A stretch of 64,000 nucleotides of DNA. It comes from Ilumatobacteraceae bacterium (GTDB lineage Bacteria; Actinomycetota; Acidimicrobiia; Acidimicrobiales; Ilumatobacteraceae). Where the stretch lies: contig JALRBS010000143.1 in NCBI GenBank assembly GCA_023262325.1, forward strand, positions 1 to 64,000. Reading direction: 5' to 3'. The notes beneath the pieces were generated by a model. It saw only the letters and a program-made list of their open reading frames with translations, had not been told where the DNA came from and made no database searches. Made by a program: the position numbers and the translations under genes. Below, piece by piece: positions 27,112 through 35,286 of the stretch. Within the stretch, counting starts at the first letter, position 1; every line of letters begins with the position of its first letter.

Positions 27112-27167
27112 TACTCTTTGGCGTGCCGTTTCGTTGATGAAGTACGTCCTTTGGGAGACTCGACGTC

Positions 27168-28604
27168 GTGGACATCTTGAAAGGGCTTCTCGGACGCGCC
27201 GGAAATCACGGTGACGAGGGCTTTCTTACCGTTGGCGAGGTGTCGCTGTCGGCAACGCAACTCATTGAACGAGCAGATGCGGTAGCCAGCAGAATCCGAG
27301 GCGCACGCGCCGTCGGTATCTGCGCGAACTCCTCGGCCGACACCGTCGTCTCCATCGTTGCTGCACTGCGAGCCGGCGTTGCGGCAGTACCGATCGCCGC
27401 CGACTCTGGACCCGCCGAGCGGGCCCACGTGCTCTGCGACTCGTCCGCCGAGGCCATGCTCGGCGACCACCCATGGGATGACGTTGGCATCGAGTCGGTT
27501 TCACTCGACGCCACGGGCTCATCGCTCGCCCACAGCACCCAGCACGACCTTGATGATGTCGCGCTCATCATGTACACCTCGGGCACTACGGGTGCGCCGA
27601 AAGGCGTCCTCATTCCGGAACGGGCGATGGTCGCATGCGTCGACGGACTTGCAGATGCGTGGCAATGGACACCTGAAGATCACCTTGCGCACGGCTTGCC
27701 GCTCTTTCACGTTCACGGACTCGTGCTCGGCATGCTCGGGTCATTTCGTCACGGCAACCCTGTCACGCACACCGAGCGGCCAACACCCGAGGGATACGCC
27801 CACGCCGCATCGAAGGGAGCCTCGTTGTTCTTTGGCGTACCGACCGTGTGGTCGCGTGTGTGCGCCGAACCCACCGCTGCCCGTGCGCTCGCCGGCGCCC
27901 GTGCAATCGTTTCGGGATCCGCCGCGCTGCCGGTGTCGGTGTTCCACGAACTCGAATCGCTCACAGGACTCACACCACTCGAGCGCTACGGCATGACCGA
28001 GACCATGATCACGATTTCGACGAGGCTCGACGGCGACCAGCGGCCGGGTCACGTTGGACTTCCGTTGAAGGGGGTTGAAACCCGCCTACGAGGTGATGAC
28101 GGAGAACTTCTCGAACACGATGGTGTTGCGATCGGCACTCTTGAAGTTCGCGGCACCACCGTTGCCTCCGGCTACCTCGGCCGACCTGACGCCACGGCTG
28201 ATGCAATGACCTCGGATGGGTGGTTCATTACCGGCGACTCGGCGGTCATTGGCGCCGATGGCATGCACCGGATCGTGGGTCGTACATCGGTCGACATCAT
28301 CAAATCTGGTGGGTACAAGGTTGGGGCCGGAGAGGTCGAAGCCTCAATTGCCGAGTTGCCCGGTGTCGCTGAGGTGGCCGTCGTTGGAGTCGCCGATCCC
28401 GACCTCGGGCAGCGGATTGAAGCGGTCATCGTGGTCGATGCTCAGGGTTCAATCAAGGAGGCCGACGTCATTGATCACGTGGCAAACCAACTCTCTATTC
28501 ACAAGCGACCGCGACGCGTCCACATTGTCGATGAACTACCTCGCAACGCCCTCGGCAAGGTGCAAAAGGCGCAGTTGCGGTCCCGATTGGAGGAGGCGCA
28601 GTGA
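27168..28604 (+). CDS. Acyl-CoA ligase, MatB (malonyl-CoA synthetase)-like
   Basis: Adenylate-forming ligase that activates a carboxylic acid to its CoA thioester. The 478-residue product has YTSGTTGAPKG from residue 136, RYGMTET, SDGWFITGDSA and the C-terminal catalytic Lys in NALGKVQK. The segments LPLFHVHGLVLGMLG and FFGVPTVWSRV with its conserved Arg closely resemble actinobacterial MatB, which uses malonate or methylmalonate. Substrate remains inferred. The GTG at 27168 has a distant GGGAG. The stop overlaps the GTG of the alkyl sulfatase gene, so the two form an operon. Confidence 0.8.
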   Translation: MDILKGLLGRAGNHGDEGFLTVGEVSLSATQLIERADAVASRIRGARAVGICANSSADTVVSIVAALRAGVAAVPIAADSGPAERAHVLCDSSAEAMLGDHPWDDVGIESVSLDATGSSLAHSTQHDLDDVALIMYTSGTTGAPKGVLIPERAMVACVDGLADAWQWTPEDHLAHGLPLFHVHGLVLGMLGSFRHGNPVTHTERPTPEGYAHAASKGASLFFGVPTVWSRVCAEPTAARALAGARAIVSGSAALPVSVFHELESLTGLTPLERYGMTETMITISTRLDGDQRPGHVGLPLKGVETRLRGDDGELLEHDGVAIGTLEVRGTTVASGYLGRPDATADAMTSDGWFITGDSAVIGADGMHRIVGRTSVDIIKSGGYKVGAGEVEASIAELPGVAEVAVVGVADPDLGQRIEAVIVVDAQGSIKEADVIDHVANQLSIHKRPRRVHIVDELPRNALGKVQKAQLRSRLEEAQ

Positions 28605-30478
28605 CACAACCAAAGGACGCAACCGAGCACACGAGACGCGCGAACTCGTCGGCGCCAGTCACGCTTGACCCAAAGGATGTTGAGCGAGCGTCGCGTGGTC
28701 GCGTTGCCCAACACCCGACCGGGGTCATCGAAGGTCCGTGGGGAGTCGCCTGGGACAGCAAGCGGCACAACTACGTCGTCGACAGCGAGTGCCCACCGAC
28801 CGTACATCCGAGCCTGTGGCGTCAGGCTCAACTCAATGCTGAGCATGGACTGTTCGAAGTGGCTGAGGGTATTTGGCAGGTTCGAGGCTATGACATCTCG
28901 AACGTGACGTTCATCGCCGGTGCCACCGGCTGGATTGTGATCGACCCACTCACCGTCGAGCCATCGGCTCGCGCTGCGCTCGAGCTCGTCAACGACACGA
29001 TCGGCAAGCGACCAGTAGTCGCAGTGATCTACACGCATTCTCACACCGACCACTTCGGTGGAGTGCTCGGGGTGACATCTCAACAAGCAGTCGACGATGG
29101 CGAGTGTCGCGTGATTGCGCCCGTCGGCTTTCTTCACGAAGCGATCGCTGAGAACGTCATTGCAGGTTTCGCGATGGGTCGACGAGCCGCGTATCAATTT
29201 GGGCCGCTATTGCCGCCAGGGCCGCGGGGTCATGTGGACTGTGGGCTCGGTAAGGGACTTGCAATTGCGCAACCAGGACTTATCGCCCCAACTGAAGACA
29301 TCACGTTCACTGGTCAAGAACTTGTCGTCGACGGTATTCGAATCGTGTTCCAGCTCACTCCTGAAGCCGAAGCACCAGCAGAGATGAACTTCTTCTTTCC
29401 CGATCAGAAGTGGCTCTGCATGGCAGAAAACTGCACGCACACGATGCACAACCTCGTGCCGATTCGTGGCGCACTCGTACGCGATGCGTTGGCCTGGTCG
29501 AAATACATTGACGAGTCGATCAGCCTGTTCGGCGCAGAGACCGAAGTATTTTTCGCGTCGCACCACTGGCCACGCTGGGGAGGCGAGGACATTCTCGACT
29601 ACCTGCGACGCCAACGCGATATGTACCGATGGATACACGATCAGACGATGCGGCGAGCAAATCTTGGACAGACCGCGACCGAAATTGCCGAAGAGTTAGT
29701 GCTTCCCGCAGACTTCACTGAACAGGGGCACACAACCGGCTACTACGGCCATCTCGTGCACAACGTGAAGGCGGTGTACCAGCGGTACTTGTCCTGGTAC
29801 GACGGCAACCCGTCAAACCTTCACCGGCTTCCACCAACCGAGGCAGGTCAGCGATATGTCGATTTGGCAGGCGGAGCCGATGCGTTACTCGCTGCTGCGC
29901 AACGTGCGTTCGACGACGGCGAGTATCGATGGGTTGCCGAACTTGTCAATCATCTCGTCTTTGCTGACCCGACAAACGATGCCGCCCGCTCGCTTCAGGC
30001 CGACACGCTCGAGCAACTCGGCTACCAGAGCGAGTCGGCGACATTTCGTAACGCGTATCTCATGGGTGCCCAAGAATTGCGCCAAGGTAAGCCGACACCG
30101 CGTGATGCGATGCGACGCGGGTTCCTTGAGGCGATGACCGTCGGTCAGTTGCTCGACGTGCTCGCCGTGCGCCTGCAAGCCGAACATGTCGCCGGGGTGC
30201 AGGCAACCATTCATCTCACGGTGGTGCTCAAGGGTTCCGAAGAGGCGTGGACGATTGAGCTCTCGCATCAGACGTTGACATCAATTGAGGGCAGCCGTGG
30301 TGTGGCCGATGCTTCACTTGTCGTGACCCACGATGATCTCGTCGAGTTCAGTGCAAACGCCCTGAGCGTGAGCGATCTGCTCGAGCGATCTCGACATGCC
30401 GGTGACATTGACGTGCTACAGACTGCATTTGGACATCTCGAAACCTTTGTTTCCGGCTTCCCGATCGTCGAGCCCTGA
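28601..30478 (+). CDS. Alkyl sulfatase, SdsA/BDS1 family
   Basis: Zinc-dependent hydrolase that cleaves sulfate from primary alkyl sulfates such as dodecyl sulfate. The 625-residue product has a metallo-beta-lactamase domain with His146, His148, Asp150 and His151 in THSHTDHFGG and a later SHHWPRWGG, an alkyl-sulfatase dimerisation domain (HLVHNVKAVYQRYLSWYDG), and a C-terminal SCP2-like lipid-binding domain from about residue 500. No signal peptide is evident, unlike the secreted Pseudomonas enzyme, so it is probably cytoplasmic. It is coupled to the preceding acyl-CoA ligase gene. Confidence 0.88.
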   Translation: MTQPKDATEHTRRANSSAPVTLDPKDVERASRGRVAQHPTGVIEGPWGVAWDSKRHNYVVDSECPPTVHPSLWRQAQLNAEHGLFEVAEGIWQVRGYDISNVTFIAGATGWIVIDPLTVEPSARAALELVNDTIGKRPVVAVIYTHSHTDHFGGVLGVTSQQAVDDGECRVIAPVGFLHEAIAENVIAGFAMGRRAAYQFGPLLPPGPRGHVDCGLGKGLAIAQPGLIAPTEDITFTGQELVVDGIRIVFQLTPEAEAPAEMNFFFPDQKWLCMAENCTHTMHNLVPIRGALVRDALAWSKYIDESISLFGAETEVFFASHHWPRWGGEDILDYLRRQRDMYRWIHDQTMRRANLGQTATEIAEELVLPADFTEQGHTTGYYGHLVHNVKAVYQRYLSWYDGNPSNLHRLPPTEAGQRYVDLAGGADALLAAAQRAFDDGEYRWVAELVNHLVFADPTNDAARSLQADTLEQLGYQSESATFRNAYLMGAQELRQGKPTPRDAMRRGFLEAMTVGQLLDVLAVRLQAEHVAGVQATIHLTVVLKGSEEAWTIELSHQTLTSIEGSRGVADASLVVTHDDLVEFSANALSVSDLLERSRHAGDIDVLQTAFGHLETFVSGFPIVEP

Positions 30479-30485
30479 GGCACGA

Positions 30486-31733
30486 TCACCGAAGTCGATG
30501 TGCGGCGCGTAGTAACACCCGAGCGAACGCGCCAACGCCGAGCACTACAAGCCCGGTGACGACAACGCGCAAAGGGAGCGACAGCGCGAGAGCGGTACAT
30601 CCGATGAGTCCGCACCACGCAAAGCCGACATGCCAGCGTCGTTCGTCTCGTTCGAGGCGAAGCGCCGACAGGTTCGTTAACGCGTAGTAGGCGAGCACGG
30701 TGACGCCAGAGAACGCAATTGACGACCGAAGGCTTGCGAGGTTCACGATGGCGATCACCACAAGCGCGACAGTGACTTCAGCGACAACGGGTAGCTGTCG
30801 ATGTGACGACACCCGGGCAAGCCAGTTTGGCAATTCATTGCGTCGTGCCATTGCGAGCACGGTTCGTGCCACGCCGGGAAGCAAATTCAGCAACACACCA
30901 CAACTCGCAATACAGGCGCCGATGCCAACAAGCGAACGCAGGCCTTGGAGCCGACCGGACGCTACGACAAGATCGAGCGGCGCGTCAGTGAGCGCAAGCG
31001 CCCCAGCAGGAACGGCGCGAAGGGTTGCGACACCGATGACGAAGTACAGCAGAAACACTGCACCGAGTGCTCGTGGAATGGCCCAAGGAATCGTGACCTT
31101 CGGCTGCTGCACTTCCTCGCCGAAGGTTGCAATTCGCGCGTATCCGGCGAATGCAAAAAACATGAGTCCGGCTGCTTGGAGAATTCCTCGAGCATTGGTG
31201 TGCACCGGTGTCGCAACAACGACCTGACTCGGGTCGCGCACCAACGCACCGAGGATGACCACGAGGAGTGTGAGACACGAAACGAGCAGCAGGAGTCGAG
31301 TGACCGTTGCCGTTCGAGTAAGTCCACCAAGATTGACGACGAGCATGAGGCAGACGATTGCTGTCGCAATTTCTCGGGCGTGCTCGGGCCAAAGGTAGGT
31401 GCCCGCAGTGAGCGCCATCGCTGCGCTACTCGCCGTCTTGCCGACAACGAACCCCCAGCCCGCAAGGTGTCCGGCCGCGGGCGAGAGGCGTTCACGGGCG
31501 TACACATAGGTGCCGCCGCTCTCGGGATGCTGTGCGGCGAGTTGAGCCGATGAGGTGGCGTTGCACCACGCAACACATCCTGCGATGGCGAGTGCGAGCA
31601 TCATCCAGGGCCCAGCTACACGAGCTGCGGGTGACCACACGACAAAGACCCCGCTGCCGACCATTGAGCCAATACCGACCGTGAGGGCATCACGGCGGTT
31701 CAGCGTTCGATGAAGGGTGGTGTGCGCACTCAT
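30486..31733 (-). CDS. APC-superfamily amino acid permease
   Basis: 415-residue membrane carrier with about twelve helices. The first helix has the broken-helix motif IGSMVGSGVF, and PESGGTYVYARERL and FAFAGYARIATFGEEVQQP are typical of the APC family. Substrate is unknown; amino acids or amines are usual. Its ATG overlaps the stop of the alpha/beta hydrolase gene, placing it at the end of the mutase operon (icmA, icmB, hydrolase, permease). The context hints at uptake of a branched-chain or related compound, which is inference. Confidence 0.85.
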   Translation of the reverse strand: MSAHTTLHRTLNRRDALTVGIGSMVGSGVFVVWSPAARVAGPWMMLALAIAGCVAWCNATSSAQLAAQHPESGGTYVYARERLSPAAGHLAGWGFVVGKTASSAAMALTAGTYLWPEHAREIATAIVCLMLVVNLGGLTRTATVTRLLLLVSCLTLLVVILGALVRDPSQVVVATPVHTNARGILQAAGLMFFAFAGYARIATFGEEVQQPKVTIPWAIPRALGAVFLLYFVIGVATLRAVPAGALALTDAPLDLVVASGRLQGLRSLVGIGACIASCGVLLNLLPGVARTVLAMARRNELPNWLARVSSHRQLPVVAEVTVALVVIAIVNLASLRSSIAFSGVTVLAYYALTNLSALRLERDERRWHVGFAWCGLIGCTALALSLPLRVVVTGLVVLGVGAFARVLLRAAHRLR

Positions 31734-32653
31734 GCGAGATGCGCGCGGCAGTAGTCCCCGATGATCGCGTGCACTTCATGTGCCCGGCTCATCGTGTGCC
31801 ATCGTGCGATAAAGCCGTGCACCACGCCAGGTATCGCTTCGTACTGCACCTCGACACCGCCGTCGGCGAGCCGTTGCGCGTATGCCGCACCTTCGTCGCG
31901 CAAGGGATCGAACTCCGCCGTGATGACGAGGGCAGGTGTGAGGCCTTTCGTCGACGCGATCTGAATTGGAACGGCACGAGGATCATCGTGCCCACCGTCA
32001 GCGAGGTAGTGATTCCAGAACCACGCCATGTCGATTGCGGTGAGAAAAAATCCGGTGGCGTTGTCACGCATCGACTGGTATGGCTGTTGGTTCGTATCAG
32101 TGCACGGATAGATGAGGACTTGCGCCGCGAGATCGAGCCCTTCGTCCCGAGCTCGAATTGCGACGCCCGCTGCAAGGTTTCCTCCGGCCGAATCGCCGGC
32201 GACGATCATGCGGGAACCATCGCCGCCAAGTGTTGCGGCATGTTCCTGCAGCCAGCGAGTGACGAGCCAACAGTCATCGTGTGGCGAGGGGAAGGGGTGT
32301 TCTGGGGCGAGTCGGTAGTCGACCGAGACAACGAGCGCTCCTGATACCCGTGCGAGTCGTCGCGCGAAGTGATCATGTCCATCGATGCTCGAGAGCACCC
32401 AGCCGCCACCATGAATGAACACGATGACGGGAAGGTTGGCTGGCTGTGCGACATCGGCGTATGCCCGGGCGGCGACCGAGTGACCGTCACCGGGCACGTC
32501 GAAATCGACGACGTATGGCAGGTCATCGCGCTCGGGAGTTGGCGCGAGCATGTAATTTCGACGCGCTTCGTCGACGGTTCCCGCCGAAAGCGCCGGAGCG
32601 TTCGTCGCCGCGAGCGTGTCGACGAGAAGTTGGACGTCGGGATCGAGTGGCAT
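31730..32653 (-). CDS. Alpha/beta hydrolase, hormone-sensitive-lipase family
   Basis: 307-residue esterase-like protein. It has the oxyanion motif HGGGW at 81-85, the nucleophile Ser155 in GDSAGGN, an acidic residue in AEFDPLRDEG and the catalytic His in VVHGFIARW. YRLAPEHPFP is the family signature between them. HSL-family members cleave short acyl esters. Both ends overlap neighbours by a few bases (icmB upstream, permease downstream), so it is co-translated with the mutase subunits; its physiological ester is unknown. Confidence 0.88.
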   Translation of the reverse strand: MPLDPDVQLLVDTLAATNAPALSAGTVDEARRNYMLAPTPERDDLPYVVDFDVPGDGHSVAARAYADVAQPANLPVIVFIHGGGWVLSSIDGHDHFARRLARVSGALVVSVDYRLAPEHPFPSPHDDCWLVTRWLQEHAATLGGDGSRMIVAGDSAGGNLAAGVAIRARDEGLDLAAQVLIYPCTDTNQQPYQSMRDNATGFFLTAIDMAWFWNHYLADGGHDDPRAVPIQIASTKGLTPALVITAEFDPLRDEGAAYAQRLADGGVEVQYEAIPGVVHGFIARWHTMSRAHEVHAIIGDYCRAHLA

Positions 32654-33054
32654 CAGTGAACGCCTGATGCATCGAGCACGCGTTGTACTTCCGCAACGAT
32701 GTCCTCTGCTGTGGTTCCTGGAGTAAGCACAGCCGCGATACCAGCTGCGGTGAGGTCGTCGAGGTCGTGATCAGGCACGGTGCCACCAAGAATGACCGGA
32801 ATATCAGCGCCTCGCGCCCTGACGGCTTCTACGACAAGTGGCGCAAGCGTCATATGTGCACCCGACAGCATAGAAAGTCCAATTGCGTCGGCATCCTCAT
32901 CGACGGCTGCCGCAGCCACCGTTTCGGGGGTCTGAAAGAGTCCGGTGTAGATCACCTCGTAACCGGCGTCGCGCAGGATCCGCGCAACGACTTTCACGCC
33001 ACGGTCGTGTCCGTCTAAGCCAACCTTTGCGACGAGTATTCGTTCTCCAGCCAT
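32653..33054 (-). CDS. icmB: Acyl-CoA mutase small (B12-binding) subunit, IcmB-like
   Basis: 133-residue cobalamin-binding domain with the base-off motif Asp14-x-His16-x-x-Gly19 (GLDGHDRG), SMLSGAHMTL and the late GGTVPDHD segment. In isobutyryl-CoA mutase the B12 domain is a separate protein of about 136 residues; here it is separate too, 11 bases downstream of the large subunit and behind an AGAGGA Shine-Dalgarno. It must pair with the large subunit to carry adenosylcobalamin. The assignment to IcmB rather than to another split mutase depends on the large-subunit residues. Confidence 0.82.
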   Translation of the reverse strand: MAGERILVAKVGLDGHDRGVKVVARILRDAGYEVIYTGLFQTPETVAAAAVDEDADAIGLSMLSGAHMTLAPLVVEAVRARGADIPVILGGTVPDHDLDDLTAAGIAAVLTPGTTAEDIVAEVQRVLDASGVH

Positions 33055-33065
33055 GACGAATCCTC

Positions 33066-34712
33066 TCAGATGCTCGGAACCTCGACGTGCCTGCCGAATA
33101 CTCCAGCCATCGTCCCCATCATTTCTCCGATGGAGACGTACGCATTGGCTGCATCGATCAGCGTTGGCATCAGGTTGATTTCAGGGTCGGCTGCTTCAAC
33201 GCGTAGTCGTTCCAGCACCTCTTCGACCTGCCGGGAGTTGCGATCGGCGCGCACCGCATCGAGGCGCTTTCGCTGTCGCTGTTCATCTTCGTTTGTGATT
33301 CGCAGCAATTGAATTTGCGCTTCCTCGTTTCCTTCGGTGAACGCATTGACGCCGACGGTGATGCGCTGCCCGGCGTTCATCCGCCGTTCGAGGTCGTAAG
33401 CAGAGTCCGAGATTCGTCCTTGGAACCAATTCTCTTCGATGCCTTTGATTGCGCCTTCGAGCATCGAACCATCACCGAGCGCATCGAGATGAGCGAAGAT
33501 CTCCTCGGCTTGTCGCTCAACTTCGTCGGTGAGTGACTCGACGTACCAAGATCCACCGAGCGGGTCGGCAACGTGTGCCGTGTTTGTCTCGTGTGCGATG
33601 ACTTGCTGGGTGCGCAGTGCGATTCGAGCCGCCTTCTCGGTGGGAAGTGCAAGTGCCTCATCCATCGAGTTCGTGTGGAGGCTCTGTGTACCTCCGAGCA
33701 CTCCTGCGAGCGCTTCAATTGCGGTGCGCGCAATGTTTACCTCGGGTTGCTGGGCTGTGAGCGAGACACCTGCTGTCTGGGTGTGGAAGCGGCATTGCAT
33801 CGAACGCGGATCGGTCGCACCGTAGCGATCTTTCATCCACCGAGCCCAAATTCGACGGGCAGCTCGATATTTCGCGATTTCCTCAAAAAAGTCGATGTGC
33901 GCATTGAAGAAGAAACTCAACCGAGGCGCGAACGTGTCGATGTCAAGTCCCGCGGCAAGTGCAAGTTCGACATAGGCAAATCCGTTGGCAAGAGTGAACG
34001 CGAGTTCTTCGACTGCGGTCGATCCTGCCTCGCGTATGTGGTAGCCCGAGATCGAGACTGAGTTCCAACGCGGCATTTCTGCTGCGGTGAAGTCGATGGT
34101 GTCGCGTACGAGTCGCATCGATTGCCGTGGTGGGAACACGAACTCCTTTTGCGCCTGATACTCCTTGAGAATGTCGTTCTGGAGGGTTCCACCAAGTCGG
34201 GCACGAGAGACTCCGGCTTTTTCGGCCTGTGCGACAAACATCGCAAAGATGACGGCAGCCGGAGAGTTGATCGTCATCGACGTCGTGATTTCGCCAAGGT
34301 CGATTCCGGCGTAGAGGTCTTCCATGTCGGCGAGCGTGTCGACTGCGACACCGCAGCGTCCGACTTCGCCGAGCGACATCGGATCATCCGAATCGAGTCC
34401 GAGCAACGTCGGCATGTCGAATGCCGTCGAGAGTCCGGTGCCGCCAGCGCGGATGATTTCTTTGAATCGCCAATTTGTGTCATCGGCAGTACCGAACCCT
34501 GCAAACATTCGCATGGTCCATAGACGTGACCGGTACATCGACGCGTACGGCCCGCGGGTGTAGGGGTACTGACCGGGAAATTCGCCATCCTCGGGTCCGT
34601 AGACGGGGTCGAGGGGTATTCCCGAGAGTGTGGTGAATTCGGCGTCTCGAGAGGGCGAGGCGTTGAAAGCTCGTTCCCACTGGGCTCGTGGCGACTCGGT
34701 CGGACTAGTCAT
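33066..34712 (-). CDS. icmA: B12-dependent acyl-CoA mutase large subunit, probably isobutyryl-CoA mutase IcmA
   Basis: 548-residue TIM-barrel subunit of the methylmalonyl-CoA mutase family. Family features include the catalytic His225 in SGYHIREAG, the segment GLSTAFDMPTLLG and GGTQSLHTNSMDEAL. Two residues that sort substrates differ from methylmalonyl-CoA mutase: Phe70 stands where that enzyme has Tyr, and Gln188 where it has the carboxylate-binding Arg. Phe plus Gln is the isobutyryl-CoA mutase pair, with the same spacing of 118. Ala97 argues against 2-hydroxyisobutyryl-CoA mutase, which has Asp there. ATG 34712 follows TATTCT at 6 bases; an open reading continues upstream to 35438 but is not mutase-like. 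Confidence 0.85.
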   Translation of the reverse strand: MTSPTESPRAQWERAFNASPSRDAEFTTLSGIPLDPVYGPEDGEFPGQYPYTRGPYASMYRSRLWTMRMFAGFGTADDTNWRFKEIIRAGGTGLSTAFDMPTLLGLDSDDPMSLGEVGRCGVAVDTLADMEDLYAGIDLGEITTSMTINSPAAVIFAMFVAQAEKAGVSRARLGGTLQNDILKEYQAQKEFVFPPRQSMRLVRDTIDFTAAEMPRWNSVSISGYHIREAGSTAVEELAFTLANGFAYVELALAAGLDIDTFAPRLSFFFNAHIDFFEEIAKYRAARRIWARWMKDRYGATDPRSMQCRFHTQTAGVSLTAQQPEVNIARTAIEALAGVLGGTQSLHTNSMDEALALPTEKAARIALRTQQVIAHETNTAHVADPLGGSWYVESLTDEVERQAEEIFAHLDALGDGSMLEGAIKGIEENWFQGRISDSAYDLERRMNAGQRITVGVNAFTEGNEEAQIQLLRITNEDEQRQRKRLDAVRADRNSRQVEEVLERLRVEAADPEINLMPTLIDAANAYVSIGEMMGTMAGVFGRHVEVPSI

Positions 34713-34718
34713 GACTGA

Positions 34719-34747
34719 AGAATACTTTGATGTCCAAGTAATCTCCA
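34719..34747 (-). promoter_or_regulatory. Promoter of the icmA operon
   Basis: On the minus strand TGGAGA (34747-34742), a 17-base spacer and TATTCT (34724-34719) precede the icmA ATG by 6 bases, giving a leaderless message. The palindrome at 34723-34740 fills the spacer. Confidence 0.6.
34723..34740. promoter_or_regulatory. Palindromic operator between icmA and marR
   Basis: TACTTTGA, TG, TCCAAGTA: an 18-base palindrome with one mismatch between half-sites. It sits between the -35 and -10 of the icmA promoter and just upstream of the marR start region. A MarR dimer is the natural candidate ligand. Confidence 0.7.
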
Positions 34748-34755
34748 CATCGGGG

Positions 34756-34761
34756 TAACGT
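34756..34761 (+). promoter_or_regulatory. Leaderless -10 element of marR (TAACGT)
   Basis: TAACGT is followed by 6 bases and the marR ATG at 34768. No good -35 is seen at 17-18 bases, which may make the promoter weak or activator-dependent. Confidence 0.55.
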
Positions 34762-34767
34762 TGGCGA

Positions 34768-35286
34768 ATGCCATCTGGCGAGCGACTCATTGACCCAATT
34801 GAGGCCGCAGTTGCGAATTGGCTGGCGATGGGCTGGGAGGACTCGGCGGGAGGAATGGCCTTTGTCACCTCTGTTACACGAGCGCAGCAGATTCTCGAGA
34901 CCTCAATCGATCGAACACTTCGTCCATTTGGTCTTACGTTCGCTCGGTTTGAACTTCTACGGCTACTGGCCTTCACCCGGCGAGGCACCCTGCCGATGGG
35001 AGTTGCCGGCCAACGACTGCAGGTGCATCCGGCGAGCGTGACGAATGCGGTCGACCGCCTCGAACGAGCGGGACTTGTTGCTCGCCACCGAAGCGACGTC
35101 GACGGACGAATGGTCATTGTTGGCATTACCAACGATGGTCGCGAACTTGTCGAGCGAGCAACAGTTGAACTCAACAACCTCTTCGCAAGGATCCCGGTCG
35201 GCTCGAATGATATGGCGCAAGTTGTCGATGCCCTGCGAGTGTTTCGGGGCGCACACGACGGCACCGGCACTGAGGTATGTCGTTGA
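34768..35286 (+). CDS. MarR-family transcriptional regulator
   Basis: 172-residue winged-helix regulator. The DNA-binding region spans about residues 55-115: FELLRLLAF, then LQVHPASVTNAVDRLERAGLV as the recognition helix and wing residues HRSDVDGRM. N- and C-terminal helices for dimerisation flank it. It is divergent from the mutase operon with a palindrome between them, so it probably controls that operon and itself. MarR proteins often bind acyl-CoA or aromatic ligands; the inducer here is unknown. Its end overlaps the start of tag by 10 bases. Confidence 0.88.
   Translation: MPSGERLIDPIEAAVANWLAMGWEDSAGGMAFVTSVTRAQQILETSIDRTLRPFGLTFARFELLRLLAFTRRGTLPMGVAGQRLQVHPASVTNAVDRLERAGLVARHRSDVDGRMVIVGITNDGRELVERATVELNNLFARIPVGSNDMAQVVDALRVFRGAHDGTGTEVCR

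Noticed and set aside
26145-27470. Long minus-strand frame (441 codons) crossing the regulator gene and the start of the acyl-CoA ligase gene
   Set aside because: It shadows the ArsR-methyltransferase gene in another frame, runs through the divergent promoter region, and its composition (Ser, Arg, Thr and Pro rich) is that of an out-of-frame reading.
30945-31576. Frames of about 200 codons on both strands inside the permease gene
   Set aside because: The permease frame shows membrane helices and APC motifs; these alternatives are charged, Arg/Ser/Cys-rich shadows.
33066-34712. Methylmalonyl-CoA mutase, ethylmalonyl-CoA mutase or 2-hydroxyisobutyryl-CoA mutase as the primary call
   Set aside because: The Arg that binds a free carboxylate is Gln, the Tyr is Phe, the B12 domain is a separate protein, and the Asp typical of the hydroxyisobutyryl enzyme is Ala.
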